This document shows positions 1-10,759 of a stretch of 64,000 bases of DNA, in pieces. Source of the stretch: Agrypnia vestita (Eukaryota; Arthropoda; Insecta; Trichoptera; Phryganeidae); contig JADDOH010011217.1 of assembly GCA_016648135.1 (NCBI GenBank), positions 34,477 through 98,476 of the forward strand. The letters are read 5' to 3'. Position numbers and translations under genes: made by a program. The first letter of the stretch is position 1. The number at the start of each line of letters is the position of its first letter. A model generated the notes under the pieces. That model ran no database searches and had not been told where the DNA came from. It saw only the letters and a program-made list of their open reading frames with translations.

Positions 1-440
1 TTTTGAAGATAATTTGTGTCACGCTTTCCGGCTCTTATCCGTTCCATCCGTCGGCTAGACGCGCTGTCGCCGGCCGGCGGACTTCGTATTCACTAACTAT
101 TGTGAACTGATGCAGCCGAGTGCATTTTTTATAGCTATACCACCCGCGGGCTATCTGATTGCAACCATAGAAAGGAAAACGGTGACAGCGCTGCTAATTA
201 AAATATTTACTGTACATTTTGTAAAATCTAACTTTACCCATCGATATTTACCCACTGAAAAAATGTCAGCATTAATCATAAAGTGTGAATTTAATAATCA
301 TTGATCGATTATTATATAATATGTCGTTTTTTTCTTCAGTGAGTTTTCTTTATTTAATATCGTCCCTTTATAGGTAAAACTAACTAACCGCAGTATTGGT
401 CAAAATGAGTTATGAATTCAAACATTAATATTTTTTCAAT

Positions 441-466
441 CTATTTCAGGTAAAAATCGGTAAGTG
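441..466 (+). promoter_or_regulatory. candidate recursive splice site / 10-nt micro-exon
   Basis: A pyrimidine-rich stretch ending in CTATTTCAG (441-449) is followed at once by GTAAAAATCG (450-459) and then by a strong donor, GTAAGTGA (460-467). An acceptor touching a donor-like GTAA resembles the ratchet points used in recursive splicing of long insect introns. The second donor 10 nt downstream could define a micro-exon. The same layout occurs on the same strand at 60211-60276, which is why I list it. It may be chance in AT-rich DNA. Confidence 0.3.
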
Positions 467-649
467 AATATTCCGTGTCCATTTACAGTTGTTATTTTGA
501 GATAAAACTCATAATTTTAACATTTTCAATAATTTTAATAACACATTTTAAACTACTTATTCCAATGTCACCTAGTGAGTTTAAGCTCTAAAGGGACGAT
601 TGTTACCTTATTATAAATATTGTTTACGAAAACAGTATAAAAATGATTT

Positions 650-725
650 GTTTGTTGGTGTAGTGGTTATAGTTCTCGCCTAGTGATCCAGTGATTCGAG
701 CCTCATTCCAGCACACCAGCAAGTT
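650..725 (+). repeat. tRNA-derived SINE head (degenerate)
   Basis: TGGTGTAGTGG at 656-666 matches a pol III A box, and GATTCGAGCCT at 693-703 matches a B box at tRNA-like spacing. The rest does not fold into a clean cloverleaf and there is no matched acceptor stem, so this is a tRNA-derived SINE head rather than a tRNA gene. The minus-strand sequence at 42285-42345 has a similar head. Confidence 0.5.
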
Positions 726-739
726 TATCCTCTTTTCAA

Positions 740-2400
740 AGCACAAGCGTTTAGCTTTTTTTTAAGTAGTAAGAATATTGATGCGACGCGAATTCCGTGT
801 TCGCAAAAAAATAGTATAATCATTTAGAACGATCTATCTATAGAAAAATATTTGTTATAACCAAATATTTGATTAATATTTTTTGAAAAATTTGCAACTT
901 CACAATAAAATATGTCTACTTCTTTTCTAAAAAATATATATGTTTACATGTTATGTCAACAATTTTTTATGGAATATTTACGTACATACATTCTTTTTAC
1001 TTTTACTTTTATTTTTGTATTCTATAATATCTACCGTTTTTACTTTCCACATTTTATATTTATTTTATATTCCACAACAATTGATTAATCTTATATTCAT
1101 GTAGTATTTTGTTTTATATTTATATTATTTTGTTCTCACTATATTGTAAGCTGCTCATTTCGGCACAGGTACTTCCTAGTGAGATGAGTGGCTCCTTTTC
1201 CTACCGGCATGTATGTAAATAAAATGAAAAATACTACAGTAGGTACTATTATAGATGATGACATTCAGATAAGTGCTGCTAGACTAGCGAAGCGATTTCG
1301 AGAATCTTTTTTAGTTATTTTCTTACTTGAATAGCGATCATTAACCCTGCGATTTCTATTATTACTGCCTTTTATTTGATTGGCTATAAAATCATATAAA
1401 TATGAAATATTGTGGTTGATTTCATAGAAGTAAAGTGACCGTGGCGATCATTATCGAGACCCTGACATTTCTCCATGTCGTGCAATATGTATTGTGGGAT
1501 GTTCATTTGCATAAACGATTCAATAATCGCTATCAATAAGGAGCTGTTACTTTCTTCGTGTCATCATTCAGCAGCGCCGGTTTTATTGCGCCACCAGCCC
1601 CAGACCTTCTCTTTCGTCCGACTGTTCCATATCCAGTTTGCTGTACCATCCGCAGCAATCAGATATTACGGCGGCTTCAAAAAGTCACTTTTCTTTGGCC
1701 TCTCCAACGGCGATGGTATTTGCACGTAATGACATAATTTATTTTTGTAATAGTCCAAGAAATTTTTGTTAGAATGAGTGTTAGTTTACTGACGTATCAA
1801 TCAATATCTTAAAAAATGCTAACAAATTTTTAGGCAGTTCTAAAGTTCTCAATTCATTCCACAGTTATATAAAAATGTAAGTATAAGAAATAGTAAAACA
1901 ATGAAGTTCTAGTAATTTATTCTGATAAATAAAAAATCAGTACTCGAGAGATAAGAGTGAGAGAGTAGAATAAAGTGATGATTAAACATGTCGGTATATA
2001 TGTTTTATAATTCTTTGAAAATGATGACATCATTTCTAATTAATTATTTCATTTATGTTACAAATATGTTACTGACCGCTGAAATTTTCTTCCGGCGGTA
2101 GAGTTTTAGCCAATTATTACATGTTATTTTTTAATGAGAGAATTATTTTTCCTTTTTATAGACCGCAAGCAAAAATAAATGTTTAATTTTAATTTTTATA
2201 TGTCAATAATTAATTAATGAAATAATAATAATTAAATAAATGTCACAAATGCTAGTAGGACACAGCTTATTTGGATTAATACTCGAATATGTCTAGATAA
2301 ATGAAATTTATATTTTTAAACTATTTTTAAATTTATTTTTTCACTTGTTTGTAACAATTTTCTGAAAGTTTTTATTAGAATGTATATTATTTTGAAATTA
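740..2400. other. AT-rich spacer, no feature recognised
   Basis: Long AT-rich DNA with frequent stops in all frames. An 84-codon open frame at 1475-1729 has no recognisable motif and no repeat partner in the window. I see no gene here. Confidence 0.6.
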
Positions 2401-2582
2401 CTAGCTGCTGCCTCTCTTTATGAGAAATATTTCGCTTTTTAAAAAAATAATAATAACCAAGAATATTATTTTTGCGAGGGTATGTATAAATAAAACTGAT
2501 ATCACAATGTGTGGTACAATTGTACTGAAAATTGAAACATTTCTATTCAGATCGTACAGGTTCGTATAAACATTATTCCTAC

Positions 2583-2655
2583 CTGACACGACCAGCGTGA
2601 CCACCATGACTAATGCAGATTTTGCATAACGGAGTGCAGCGGTGAAAGTGCTCAT
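2583..2655 (-). CDS. candidate first coding exon: signal peptide
   Basis: Reading leftward from an ATG at 2655-2653 (context AACAATGAGC, acceptable for an insect start), 24 codons encode a leader with Arg and Lys at residues 9 and 12, then a hydrophobic core SALVMVVTLVVS (13-24), as in a secretory signal peptide. The frame then meets CAG|GTAGGA (exon end 2583, intron GT at 2582-2581), a good donor leaving phase 1, a phase common for signal-peptide exons of secreted and Ig-superfamily proteins. The frame stays open in the presumed intron to 2401, but there it becomes AT-rich and unconvincing. No downstream exon is recognisable to the left within the window, so the product is unknown. The rest of the gene would lie below position 1. 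Chance remains possible. Confidence 0.4.
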
Positions 2656-3600
2656 TGTTAGTTGCTAATTAATTGATGAATTAGGTATTGTTATGATTGT
2701 AGCGCGTCCTAAATCCCGACAAGTGGTCAGCAGTCTATTTTAACATTGTTTTCGTGTCTTGCATTATTAGGCGGGCAGGGTTGACAACAGTGTCACATTT
2801 CTGCTGAATTCGACGTGACAACTTTCTTAGTATTATGCAAATTTTTTCGGGTCAACGATCTTTTTATATTTTTTCTAGTTAAGTGTAAGATACTCGCGTT
2901 TCGCAACATATTTAATTTTAAGACAACAACAATTTATAACTATAATAATTGCAACCAATTACGTTATAGTCTTCAAGCTTGAAAATTGCTTTGTAGAATT
3001 TTTTTGAATGAAATTTAAAATAAATTAAATTTTAATAAATATTTTTATTTAGTTCTGCAGGTTAATTGTTATTTTAAATGTGACAGCTGTTTCGGCTTGA
3101 AAGGAGTTATATATAACGACTTATTTATATACAAGGTTTAAGTTACCCCTTCCCCCGCGGATAATAAGATGTTTTCGCTGAAGCCCTATATTAAGAATCT
3201 TTTTTCCCAGATACTTATCATACTTATGTTATGCTTAATTATCAAAATTCCCCGTTTACTGTATGTGATTAACTGAATTACTTTGAAAATGATCTATTTA
3301 GTTGTTATTTTATTAACGAGATTATTACATTAAATATTATTTTAATTTATGGCCACGATTTTGGGTTTCTTAAACATGTAGGAAGTGGAGAGAAGATCGT
3401 TTTTTGTTGACTATTTAGTAGAGATATATTTGGATCATTTGTGTGTTTATTGATTTCAAGATGTTCAAGTAAATTCATTCCGAAAACCTTTGGTTTCTAT
3501 ATGTAAAGGCGCGTTATTACCAAGAAGGACGTGGTTTTCATTTAGTAAATGTGCTGAAATTTTGAATCTAAATTTTAATTTTTGTAACAGCGCATATGTT
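2656..3600. other. AT-rich spacer, no feature recognised
   Basis: No ORF, repeat partner or splice pair was recognised. If the signal-peptide exon at 2583-2655 is real, this would be its 5' UTR, promoter or upstream intron, but I see no convincing TATA box or initiator. Confidence 0.5.
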
Positions 3601-3607
3601 TAAAAAA

Positions 3608-4067
3608 CAGAGACTAAAGTTCAAACTGTGTTGGTTGATATATATGGCAACTCATTCCAGACAACATAAATGGAAGACGTCAAACACTCAGGTCAGCGTC
3701 TACTTCAACTGTAGGAAGGGTTGTGGAACCGGCAAGTCAGTTCCAGAAAACTAGGTTCAGCGAACGGGTGGCGGGCCCCAAAGCGTGACTCCTTTGCCCT
3801 CCCTAATAAAAAACACGTATTCCGAGACTTTATTTAAGAAAAGACTTAAAACGCACCTGTTTACAAAATCTTTCCCAGAACATTTTTAATATTCGTTGTT
3901 TTCTTTTACTGTTTTATGTTTTGAGCTGTTTTTCTCTCTCTTTTCTTTTTCATTTTATGTTTCATTTTGTTATTCTGCGCTTTTAGTATGTAAGAGTTTT
4001 TTGTGTGTAAAGCGCCCTTGAGGTGAAATTTTCACAAAAATGGTGCTATATAAATAATCCAATATTA
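3608..4067 (+). mobile_element. L2-type LINE 3' fragment (copy a)
   Basis: The segment aligns by eye with the 3' end of the L2-type copy at 52055-53050: the C-terminal RT-ORF codons, then the 3' UTR and the tail with GTAAAGCGCCCTTGAGGTG followed by GCTATATAAATAATCCAATA. About 45 nt of coding sequence is missing after the ACTCAT near 3650, and part of the FSERAFAV motif is deleted near 3760. The frame is broken and this is a dead 5'-truncated copy. It is closer to the 52-kb copy than to the 23-kb copy, so it belongs to the same subfamily as the former. Confidence 0.8.
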
Positions 4068-4484
4068 AGACATAATTTATACACAACGTTTTATAAATAA
4101 GTCAATTATACGTGGTATAATCACTGTTTGATAATGGCCTTACTGCTGAACTTAATAATAATATTTATTAAAATTAATTTATTTTAAATTTCATTAAAAA
4201 TAAACATAGTTCTACAAACTAAACACAAAAATCATAAATAAAGAGCTTTGTTGAAACATGATCATTCAGAAAGAAAGAGCGCTGGGCGCGGCTAAGGCTT
4301 CTCATAAAGAGAGTTCCGATTACAATTGATGAAGACACCGTGCATACATAAAGCCTGGGTGTTTCTGTGATGTACTTCACTACTGTAATTGAGCCTCTTG
4401 ACCTACTGTAGTGTTAAATTTAAAAAGATGTAATTATATAAACGATAAAGTAGCTGTATAAGTCTGTATTTTACCTACAAGTAA

Positions 4485-5000
4485 TGCAGGGTTATAGTTG
4501 GACAAATTAGACATTTTGGAAATAAGAAAAACTGTTTACAATAAAGTTAATATTATAAATGACCAGGTTCTTTTTGATTTTTGAAGCGTTTACTTTGTGG
4601 TTGGACATAATTATTAATTTTAATTAATTAAGAACTTTGTACAAACCACTTGGACTCACTTTACGTTTACCGGTTTCGATACCATTGTGTCTTCGGTGAT
4701 ACAGTGGTATCGAAACCGGTGAGACGTAAAGTTACTCCAAGTGGTTTATACAAAGTTCTTAATTAATTAAAGTAAACCAGGTTCTTTTTGCAAAAAGTTG
4801 TCTTGTAAATTTGTTTTCATATCTGTGGGTGCTTAATTATTTATTCATCTCCCATATATATATTTTTTATTTTGTTAATGTCTGTACTTCGATTTTTAAT
4901 TTTTAATATATGTTGTATCCCGATGAAGGGACCATTGGCCGCGAAACGTGTTGTTATTTTCAACATATTAGTTAGTACCTAGTGTAAATAAAGTACATTC
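4485..5000 (+). mobile_element. PLE-1 repeat with hammerhead-like motif (copy A)
   Basis: Shares blocks with 9425-9695 and 56265-56560, in order: TTATAGTTGGA-like start, GACCAGGT, CTTGTAAATTTGTT, TTAATTATTTATTCATCTCC, and the block at 4918-4948 reading CCGATGAAGGGACC, ATT, GGCCGCGAAAC. That block resembles a hammerhead ribozyme core (CUGAUGA, helix II, GAAA); the helix II strands flank an ATT loop. Hammerhead motifs are known in the terminal repeats of Penelope-like elements, which is the basis of my tentative name; no ORF is present here. The copy is interrupted by a foldback insertion at 4577-4775. Confidence 0.5.
4577..4775. mobile_element. foldback/hairpin insertion with 15-bp target duplication
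   Basis: Two near-complementary arms (about 4620-4685 and 4705-4771) form a stem of some 65 bp with few mismatches; both arms contain TTAATTAATTAAGAACTTTG or its complement, and the tip lies around TGTCTTCGGTGATA. The insertion is bracketed by a direct repeat ACCAGGTTCTTTTTG (4562-4576 and 4776-4790), which is unique sequence in the other PLE-1 copies. This shows that it inserted into the repeat. There is no coding capacity. Confidence 0.75.
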
Positions 5001-5009
5001 ATGTTAATC

Positions 5010-6440
5010 ATATTAATAATATCACAAAATCATTTTGCATTTATTGAAGACTTTATTATTTCACTCTTGTATTTGTCTGTCTTAACACAGATTTTTTTCT
5101 AGCGAGCGTAGTGCAGTAAGAATAACCCGCAAAAACTGTACAATCATAAATTATTCAAGTTATTAGTTGATCAGTCATGATGAACCATGACCATGAAGAA
5201 ACCAAAAAGGTTTCTTAAGAACCAATTAATGATCTTGTAAAAATAACCAATCACAATATTTTTGTTGTAAATATTATGCACAAATTGATCATTTATTTAA
5301 ATTTGCATATTTTTTCAATAATTTAAAATAGATCAGAAAATTTTTTATTGTTTAATACACCTAAAACCACCATTTATGTAGTTGGTAGTGTAAAAAATAA
5401 AGAAATATTTTAGAAAAAATTACCTTATGCTAGTAATAGTAGTGGTCACTTTCATACCAATGTTTGTTTATGGTTACATAGCTCGTAAATAATATTTATT
5501 TTTTGATTGTACGGATTCGCTCGCCCTAGAAAAGTAAAATCTATGAGTTAAAGTTTTTCCGATTGATTTTTTCGGTGTTGCGATGGGAAGGAGCTGTACT
5601 AACTTTTTGGATACAAGTGATGCGAAAAGTTCTGAACAATATATTGGTCTCGAGTTCTGAACAATATATTAGTCTGAACTTTCAGAAACTTTTGTGTTGC
5701 CGTATTTTTTTATTTTCAGTTTTTTTTTGTAATTTTTTTATGTACTTTATTGGAGAAAAAAATTATTCAATTAGAATATGAATAGTGAAAATGAAAATAA
5801 ATTTCTCATATCACAACAAATCGTGAGCGGTAATTAGGTGAAAAATTAATGTATATATGTTTTAATTTTGTTTACTATAAAATCTAAAATGTCGCGTCGT
5901 TTCTAAAAAAGTTTTAATTATAATTTTAAGCTGAAGAGTGTTTTCAACTTTTGATCCGTTGCAACGGTTGGTATGTAGAATTTTGTTAAGAGCGTGTGGA
6001 AATTTAAGTAATTTATCAATTAAGGAATTTTTAATTTAAAAAATGACCAAGTGATGAGAGCAATGTGAAGTGAACACGCATTACGAATCTGGACGTTTTT
6101 TGTAAGGAAAATGTCAGACACTTTAGCTATTTACCGAAAAATTATTTGAAGTACAGTATTGCCTCGAGTATAACTCGGCCTCGAATTTAACGCGTTTCAA
6201 ATAAGATGTCAAAAACGCTTTGATGTATCAGAATCTTGTATGTATTTATATAGTCGAAGTACGCAAATAGCACACTGTAAACAAAATTAATAGTATCCAA
6301 ATGTACGAGCATTTAAATTTTTATAAAATCTTGCATTTAAAGGTTCTATATAAAAAATAAGTGTCTTATTCGTAAAGTGTGCAATAAGTAGTTTATATAA
6401 TATGTTCACACTAGATGTAATTCGTATTTATGAGTAAATT
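5010..6440. other. AT-rich spacer with one tandem duplication
   Basis: No gene recognised. A roughly 25-nt unit beginning AGTTCTGAACAATATATT is present twice in tandem at 5628-5652 and 5653-5676, with one or two differences. The remainder is low-complexity AT-rich DNA. Confidence 0.6.
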
Positions 6441-6449
6441 CGTACATTC

Positions 6450-6715
6450 GTACAGTTGAGATGGTATGGGCACATAAGACAGAGACCACCAGACCAAACA
6501 GTGAAGCGGGCAATGTCTATGGAACTTCATCGACAGTCGTCCAGAGGAAGACCAAAGAACTCCCGGATGACTCAATGCTCCAAAATGTTTCAGAGAAACG
6601 GCCTGGATGAATGCGATATCCAGAACCGAAGAAGATAACAGCTTGAGAACGAGAAGAACCGACTCCGACAACCTACCTAGGCATTAAGTTGGGACAGTGC
6701 AAGGAATAAGAAGAC
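6450..6715 (+). mobile_element. RTE-like non-LTR retrotransposon 3' fragment
   Basis: The plus frame from about 6453 reads LRWYGHIRQRPPD, then RAMSMELHRQSSRGRPK, then GLDECDIQNRRR. This follows the order of the C-terminal tail of insect endonuclease-reverse transcriptases: LRW(Y/L)GH(V/I)-R, a short spacer, RGRP(K/R), then the 'D...RxxWR' segment. A stop at 6636-6638 interrupts the frame; related residues continue to about 6680. Only the tail is present, with no RT palm, so the copy is dead and 5' truncated. Confidence 0.65.
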
Positions 6716-6719
6716 TAGA

Positions 6720-7480
6720 TGTAATTCGTAACAAAAGAATATAACTTCTTCAAAAACAGAAAAATAATTTTGTTTGTTGATATTTTCAATATAAAAAAGT
6801 GGTGAAAACTAAGTTTATTTTATTAATTATAAAAATAATATAAATTTTGTAAACACTTACTGAGAGTAACTGATTACTCGGTAAAAAAAGACATTTATTA
6901 TTTTAAATGCAACCGAATATCCCAATTACAAGTGTCATCGGCCCGTTCTGGTAACATGCATACGAGTATATTCATATACAAGTATCAACGCAATGCGATC
7001 ATGTGCGAGACACATGACATGCACAGCTATTAGACGTGAACAGAAGTGGCGAACAAGCGAATAAAATAAAATTGGTGACAATTATTGATATAGAACAACA
7101 TAACATCGCAAATTTAAGGAATTCACAATCTGCGAAATACAATTCGAATAAAAATAAATTAAGTATCGACCGGTTTCGCTATATGAAACCGATGTTATAC
7201 TCTTGAAGTGAGCCATTGTTTGCAGACCTCACTAGATACGTCTATCTAGTTGGTGATGTTCCTCCGGGAAGGTTCTCTCATCTCTGCCTTGTACCACCAG
7301 TATTGAGACGTGTCTATGTCCGAAAAGTATTTCAAATGCTTTTTGTTTTGTGAACTGTCCATAGTGTCCATGGGATTCGCAGCCACATCACTAATGCGTC
7401 TGTCTTCAAATCCATGCAGAATATCGGGAAGACTAGTGTTCCGACAGTCTCAACTTCATCACGGTGCGCTGAGGGTTGAT
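6720..7480. other. spacer, no gene recognised
   Basis: AT-rich to about 7150, then mixed composition. The piece near 7168-7190 (CCGGTTTCGCTATATGAAACCG) is a short inverted repeat with GAAACCG at one arm. I cannot assign it to an element family. Confidence 0.4.
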
Positions 7481-7499
7481 TGTCGCGATATGATTTAGA

Positions 7500-7765
7500 C
7501 CCGCAAAGTGAAAACTAGTTTGGCGCGGCGCGATTGGCGGAGTGCGAAGCGGATAATGGCGCGTCAATGGAGATGAAATGCCGCCCCGCGCGCGAGTCGC
7601 CGCGCCGGGGGCGGGCGCGCTGGCGGCCGCGTTCCTCCCGCCGCGTGCCGGCCTCACTCTGATTAACGCTTCCCGGCGACACTTATTGCGACGTACGATC
7701 CGCGCCTTCGACTCGGCGGTCCGTTTCCGCGCGTTGAGTACAAAAGCTATCATCCATTAGATTGC
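7500..7765. promoter_or_regulatory. CpG-dense island
   Basis: A sharp switch from AT-rich flanks to very GC- and CpG-rich DNA (many CGCG and GCCGC runs between about 7520 and 7730). Open frames exist on both strands here, as expected from low stop density in GC-rich DNA, and their translations (Arg/Ala/Pro-rich) show no domain. A CpG island at a promoter or first exon of a host gene is one possibility, a GC-rich ancient insertion another. No TATA box or initiator can be assigned. Confidence 0.35.
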
Positions 7766-7769
7766 CCGG

Positions 7770-9420
7770 TGTTACGTGGACGGTAAGGGAAGTCGGAGGC
7801 GAACAGGTAAAACCGGCAATTAAAACAGACCAATTAGGAACCTTAAGCCGAACCTTGCCTTAGTGAAAGCAGTCGCGTGTTATGACCAAACCTCTTTGCC
7901 GGGGTGTTAGCTGGCCATCCGTGTTCAGTACTCGTTATATTGAATTAATGGTACTTCCTAATTGTTAAGTTGCAAGACCACTATTCATTGTTATTGCTTA
8001 ATAATTGTAATATTTGGAAATCAGAGACAATCGTATTGTCCTTTCAATGAAATTTTCCTCATGTACCTAAAGAGATCACTTCTTACAATGTAGCAGCATA
8101 CGGATTTTTTAATCCGATAAATCATTTGTTAAAATCAGTCGTTTAATTTTTTTTTATGAAATTTGTTTTTTCTTGATTTTTTTTTCATATCGGATATGCT
8201 TCATTGTAGATATGTAATTTCTTAATAAGTGCATGATCTTCGGACATTTTTTTCTGACGTAACACTTCTGACTTATTTTATAGATTATTTATTAGTTGTG
8301 TACGATTTCATTATCTTAATTTAGATCGTTTCTAACACATCGATTTGTATATTGTATTTTGTATTGTATATTTCAATTAAAAAAAATCTAATAAAAAAAT
8401 TAGATACCTCATTAGTTACACCAGTATTTAATTAAGGGAATCGAAAGCTTTGGACGCCGGTGGCGCTAAATGATAAATTACAACACACGTATGTAAGGGG
8501 TTGTGAAAATCAAATATATATACATCTTCCATAAATTTGATATATGTGGTATTCTATCATGGGTGGAAATGGTGGACGTTGCGTTCTGTAAAGTGATCAC
8601 TTAAGCCAGCCGTACGATAGGTCGTAAGCCCTATGAACCCAAAGACTTCCATACCTACTTTACCTTAAAAAAACATAATTTCTTCTCTAGGAGACATCTA
8701 TATCTTGAAAAAAAAAGTTTTATTGTCGAGGCGCTTATCGGCCTACGACGCTCGATTAAGATATTTTTAAACGAATCTTTTTATGTGAAAAATACCTTAA
8801 ATATAGCATTTAAATTACGGTACATTTTGCACAAGATTTTTTAAAATATATTCATTACAATTATTCAAATCGGACAAAAGTTTCACATTAAAATGTTTTT
8901 TTTTAATGTAACGGCACCCAAAGTTGGGAGAGGTCGTTCGGCCCGGCCGCGACCCTCCAGCTCTCTCGCTTCACGAGGCAGTTAACATATTTAATTAGTT
9001 AACACTCGTGTTTATGTTCTGTGAATGTTGAAAATTAGCCAAGTTTTGCAGTTTGCACTGAGAGCGGCCAGTTTGCCAACGCGGTTCGTAAATAAATCAT
9101 GTCGGAGCCTACTTTCAGAACAAGGACTAAATGCGAATAGACCTCTCCAAACTGCGGAAAAACTCATTTATTATTTTTAGTACGTACACGATCAAGTCTC
9201 TCTTTCGCGTATACAAGATAATAAAATATTTCAATAAAATAAGAAACCAGTTTTAATTCCTTTCATAATCTAGGATAATAATAGAATTTATTCAATAAAA
9301 GCAAAGTGATTTTGAAGTGACATTATCTATTAAAATAATTAATTATACTTTATTAAAATTATGTAAATAATATTAAATTATTTTTTTGGTATTAATTAGG
9401 GTTTATAAATTTTACATGCA
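7770..9420. other. spacer, no gene recognised
   Basis: Mostly AT-rich. An 18-nt string TACGATAGGTCGTAAGCC near 8611-8628 recurs with small change near 9767-9783, so both may be relics of one repeat. GGAGAGGTC near 8930 and GACCTCTCC near 9132 form a short inverted pair. The same GACCTCTCCAAA word occurs at 38552, where it is again in an inverted pair (38551-38613), hinting at an old MITE family. Confidence 0.35.
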
Positions 9421-9424
9421 AATT

Positions 9425-9695
9425 ATTAATGATTATAGTTGGATAAATTAGAAATTTTAAAATAAGAAAAAGTGTTAATAGTAAATTGAAGATTATAAAT
9501 GACCAGGTCATTTTTACAAATAATAATCTTGTAAATTTGTTAGCATTTAGTACTTAATTATTTATTCATCTCCCATATATTTATTTTGTTATTGTATACG
9601 TTTCGATTTTTATTTATTTTTTATTATACGTTGCATCTTCATGAAGGGCCCATTGGTCCCGAAACTTGTTGATATTTTCAATGAATAAGTGGTTA
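9425..9695 (+). mobile_element. PLE-1 repeat with hammerhead-like motif (copy B)
   Basis: Same block order as 4485-5000 without the foldback insertion. The ribozyme-like block at 9632-9656 reads TTCATGAAGGGCCC, ATT, GGTCCCGAAAC. Helix II strands GGG and CCC and the GAAAC are kept, but the first conserved box is changed from CTGATGA to TTCATGA, so this copy is probably inactive. TTGATATTTTCAA follows, a possible short helix III. Confidence 0.5.
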
Positions 9696-10299
9696 AAATA
9701 CGAAGTATAAGTCCTGTTAATAACAATTATAGAATTCAACTAAATAGTAAGTCGCACTATACAAAATACGATAGGTCGTAAGCCGACAAAAGAATATCAT
9801 CTTAACTTTTAACTGTATCCTTTTATTCCTAGGTATAGTTAGGACCTCGCAATTATCCATATGTGTCAATCTACGTCTGTTCACGTTTCCAATCAACGAT
9901 CATCATTTTAATTTTTTTTCGCAATGCAACATTCGCTTTTTCTGATGGACTTAAACCAAAGTAAACACGTGACGTCGTCCAGAACAGGCCAAAAGTCTGA
10001 TGGAGAACCCACTGTTTAAAATAAATGTTTTAAACAGAGTGTGTCGTAATTAGTAGCTATATATAATTTAGTAAAAACTTATTTTTATTAAATTTTGAAT
10101 ATAACATATTCTTAAAATTTTTCATGTCCTGTCCACAATTGCGAAGATAAGCGACATTAAAATATGAATTTTTTATATATTTCTGGCTTATTTCTGTAAA
10201 CCATTGTACTACTATCACTACAGTAAATAATACCGAATATTAAAAATTCGTTTGCTTTGGTACAAATAAAATGAAATTAAATTAAGAAAAAATATTGTA

Positions 10300-10510
10300 A
10301 AGTTTTTTGTCATTTTATTTGTCTTGTATTAAAGCAAATATTTTTTAAATATTCCCTATAAGTTACTCAAGTGATAGTAAAACTTTTTAGGGAAAATACG
10401 TTAGAATTATCGAAATGATGTCGCTTCTCTCCGTATCTGACGTCATTTCACCCAAAGTGTAAATAATATTTTCTATTCAAAATTTAATAAAGAAGACTTG
10501 TACGAAGTTT
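10300..10510 (+). repeat. Rep-M dispersed repeat (copy M1)
   Basis: Carries the family word TTTTATTTGTCTTGTATTAAAGC at its start, shared with 45775-46015 and 59160-59200 (plus) and 13517-13560, 21690-21740 and 28690-28735 (minus). The rest is diverged. Structure of the best copy (58924-59401) suggests a non-autonomous element with inverted ends. Confidence 0.45.
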
Positions 10511-10683
10511 TCACTACTAGTTATATACGAGACAGCTGTATATTAATTAATAAATAAGTAAATATTTGACACGGATTTGGTGGATGCGTATCATATTATC
10601 GATAGTGTCATGCATTTGTGTCACAGATAAATGTTTTTTTTTTTCTTAAATAAAATTCTTGATAATTGTATAATTGTATAAAG

Positions 10684-10736
10684 AACTTTACACTATAAAT
10701 ATATAAATATAAATTATATATTTATAGTGTAAAGCT
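10684..10736. repeat. AT-rich hairpin
   Basis: CTTTACACTATAAATATA and its complement TATATTTATAGTGTAAAG flank a short AT-rich centre, giving a near-perfect stem of about 20 bp. It could extrude as a cruciform or be the relic of a small foldback element. No terminator role can be assigned in a eukaryotic spacer. Confidence 0.6.
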
Positions 10737-10759
10737 CCGTAATAATTGGCAAGACTGTA

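Noticed and set aside
656..720. tRNA gene
   Set aside because: A and B boxes exist, but there is no closed acceptor stem or anticodon arm; similar heads recur without tRNA folds, so it is SINE-derived.
3990..4067. Stand-alone conserved regulatory element
   Set aside because: The same sequence occurs at the ends of the 23-kb and 52-kb L2-type copies; it is the element's 3' tail.
7433..7760. Overlapping plus and minus open frames in the CpG-rich block
   Set aside because: Both strands are open at once because stops are rare in GC-rich DNA. Translations are Arg/Ala/Pro-rich with no domain or splice support.
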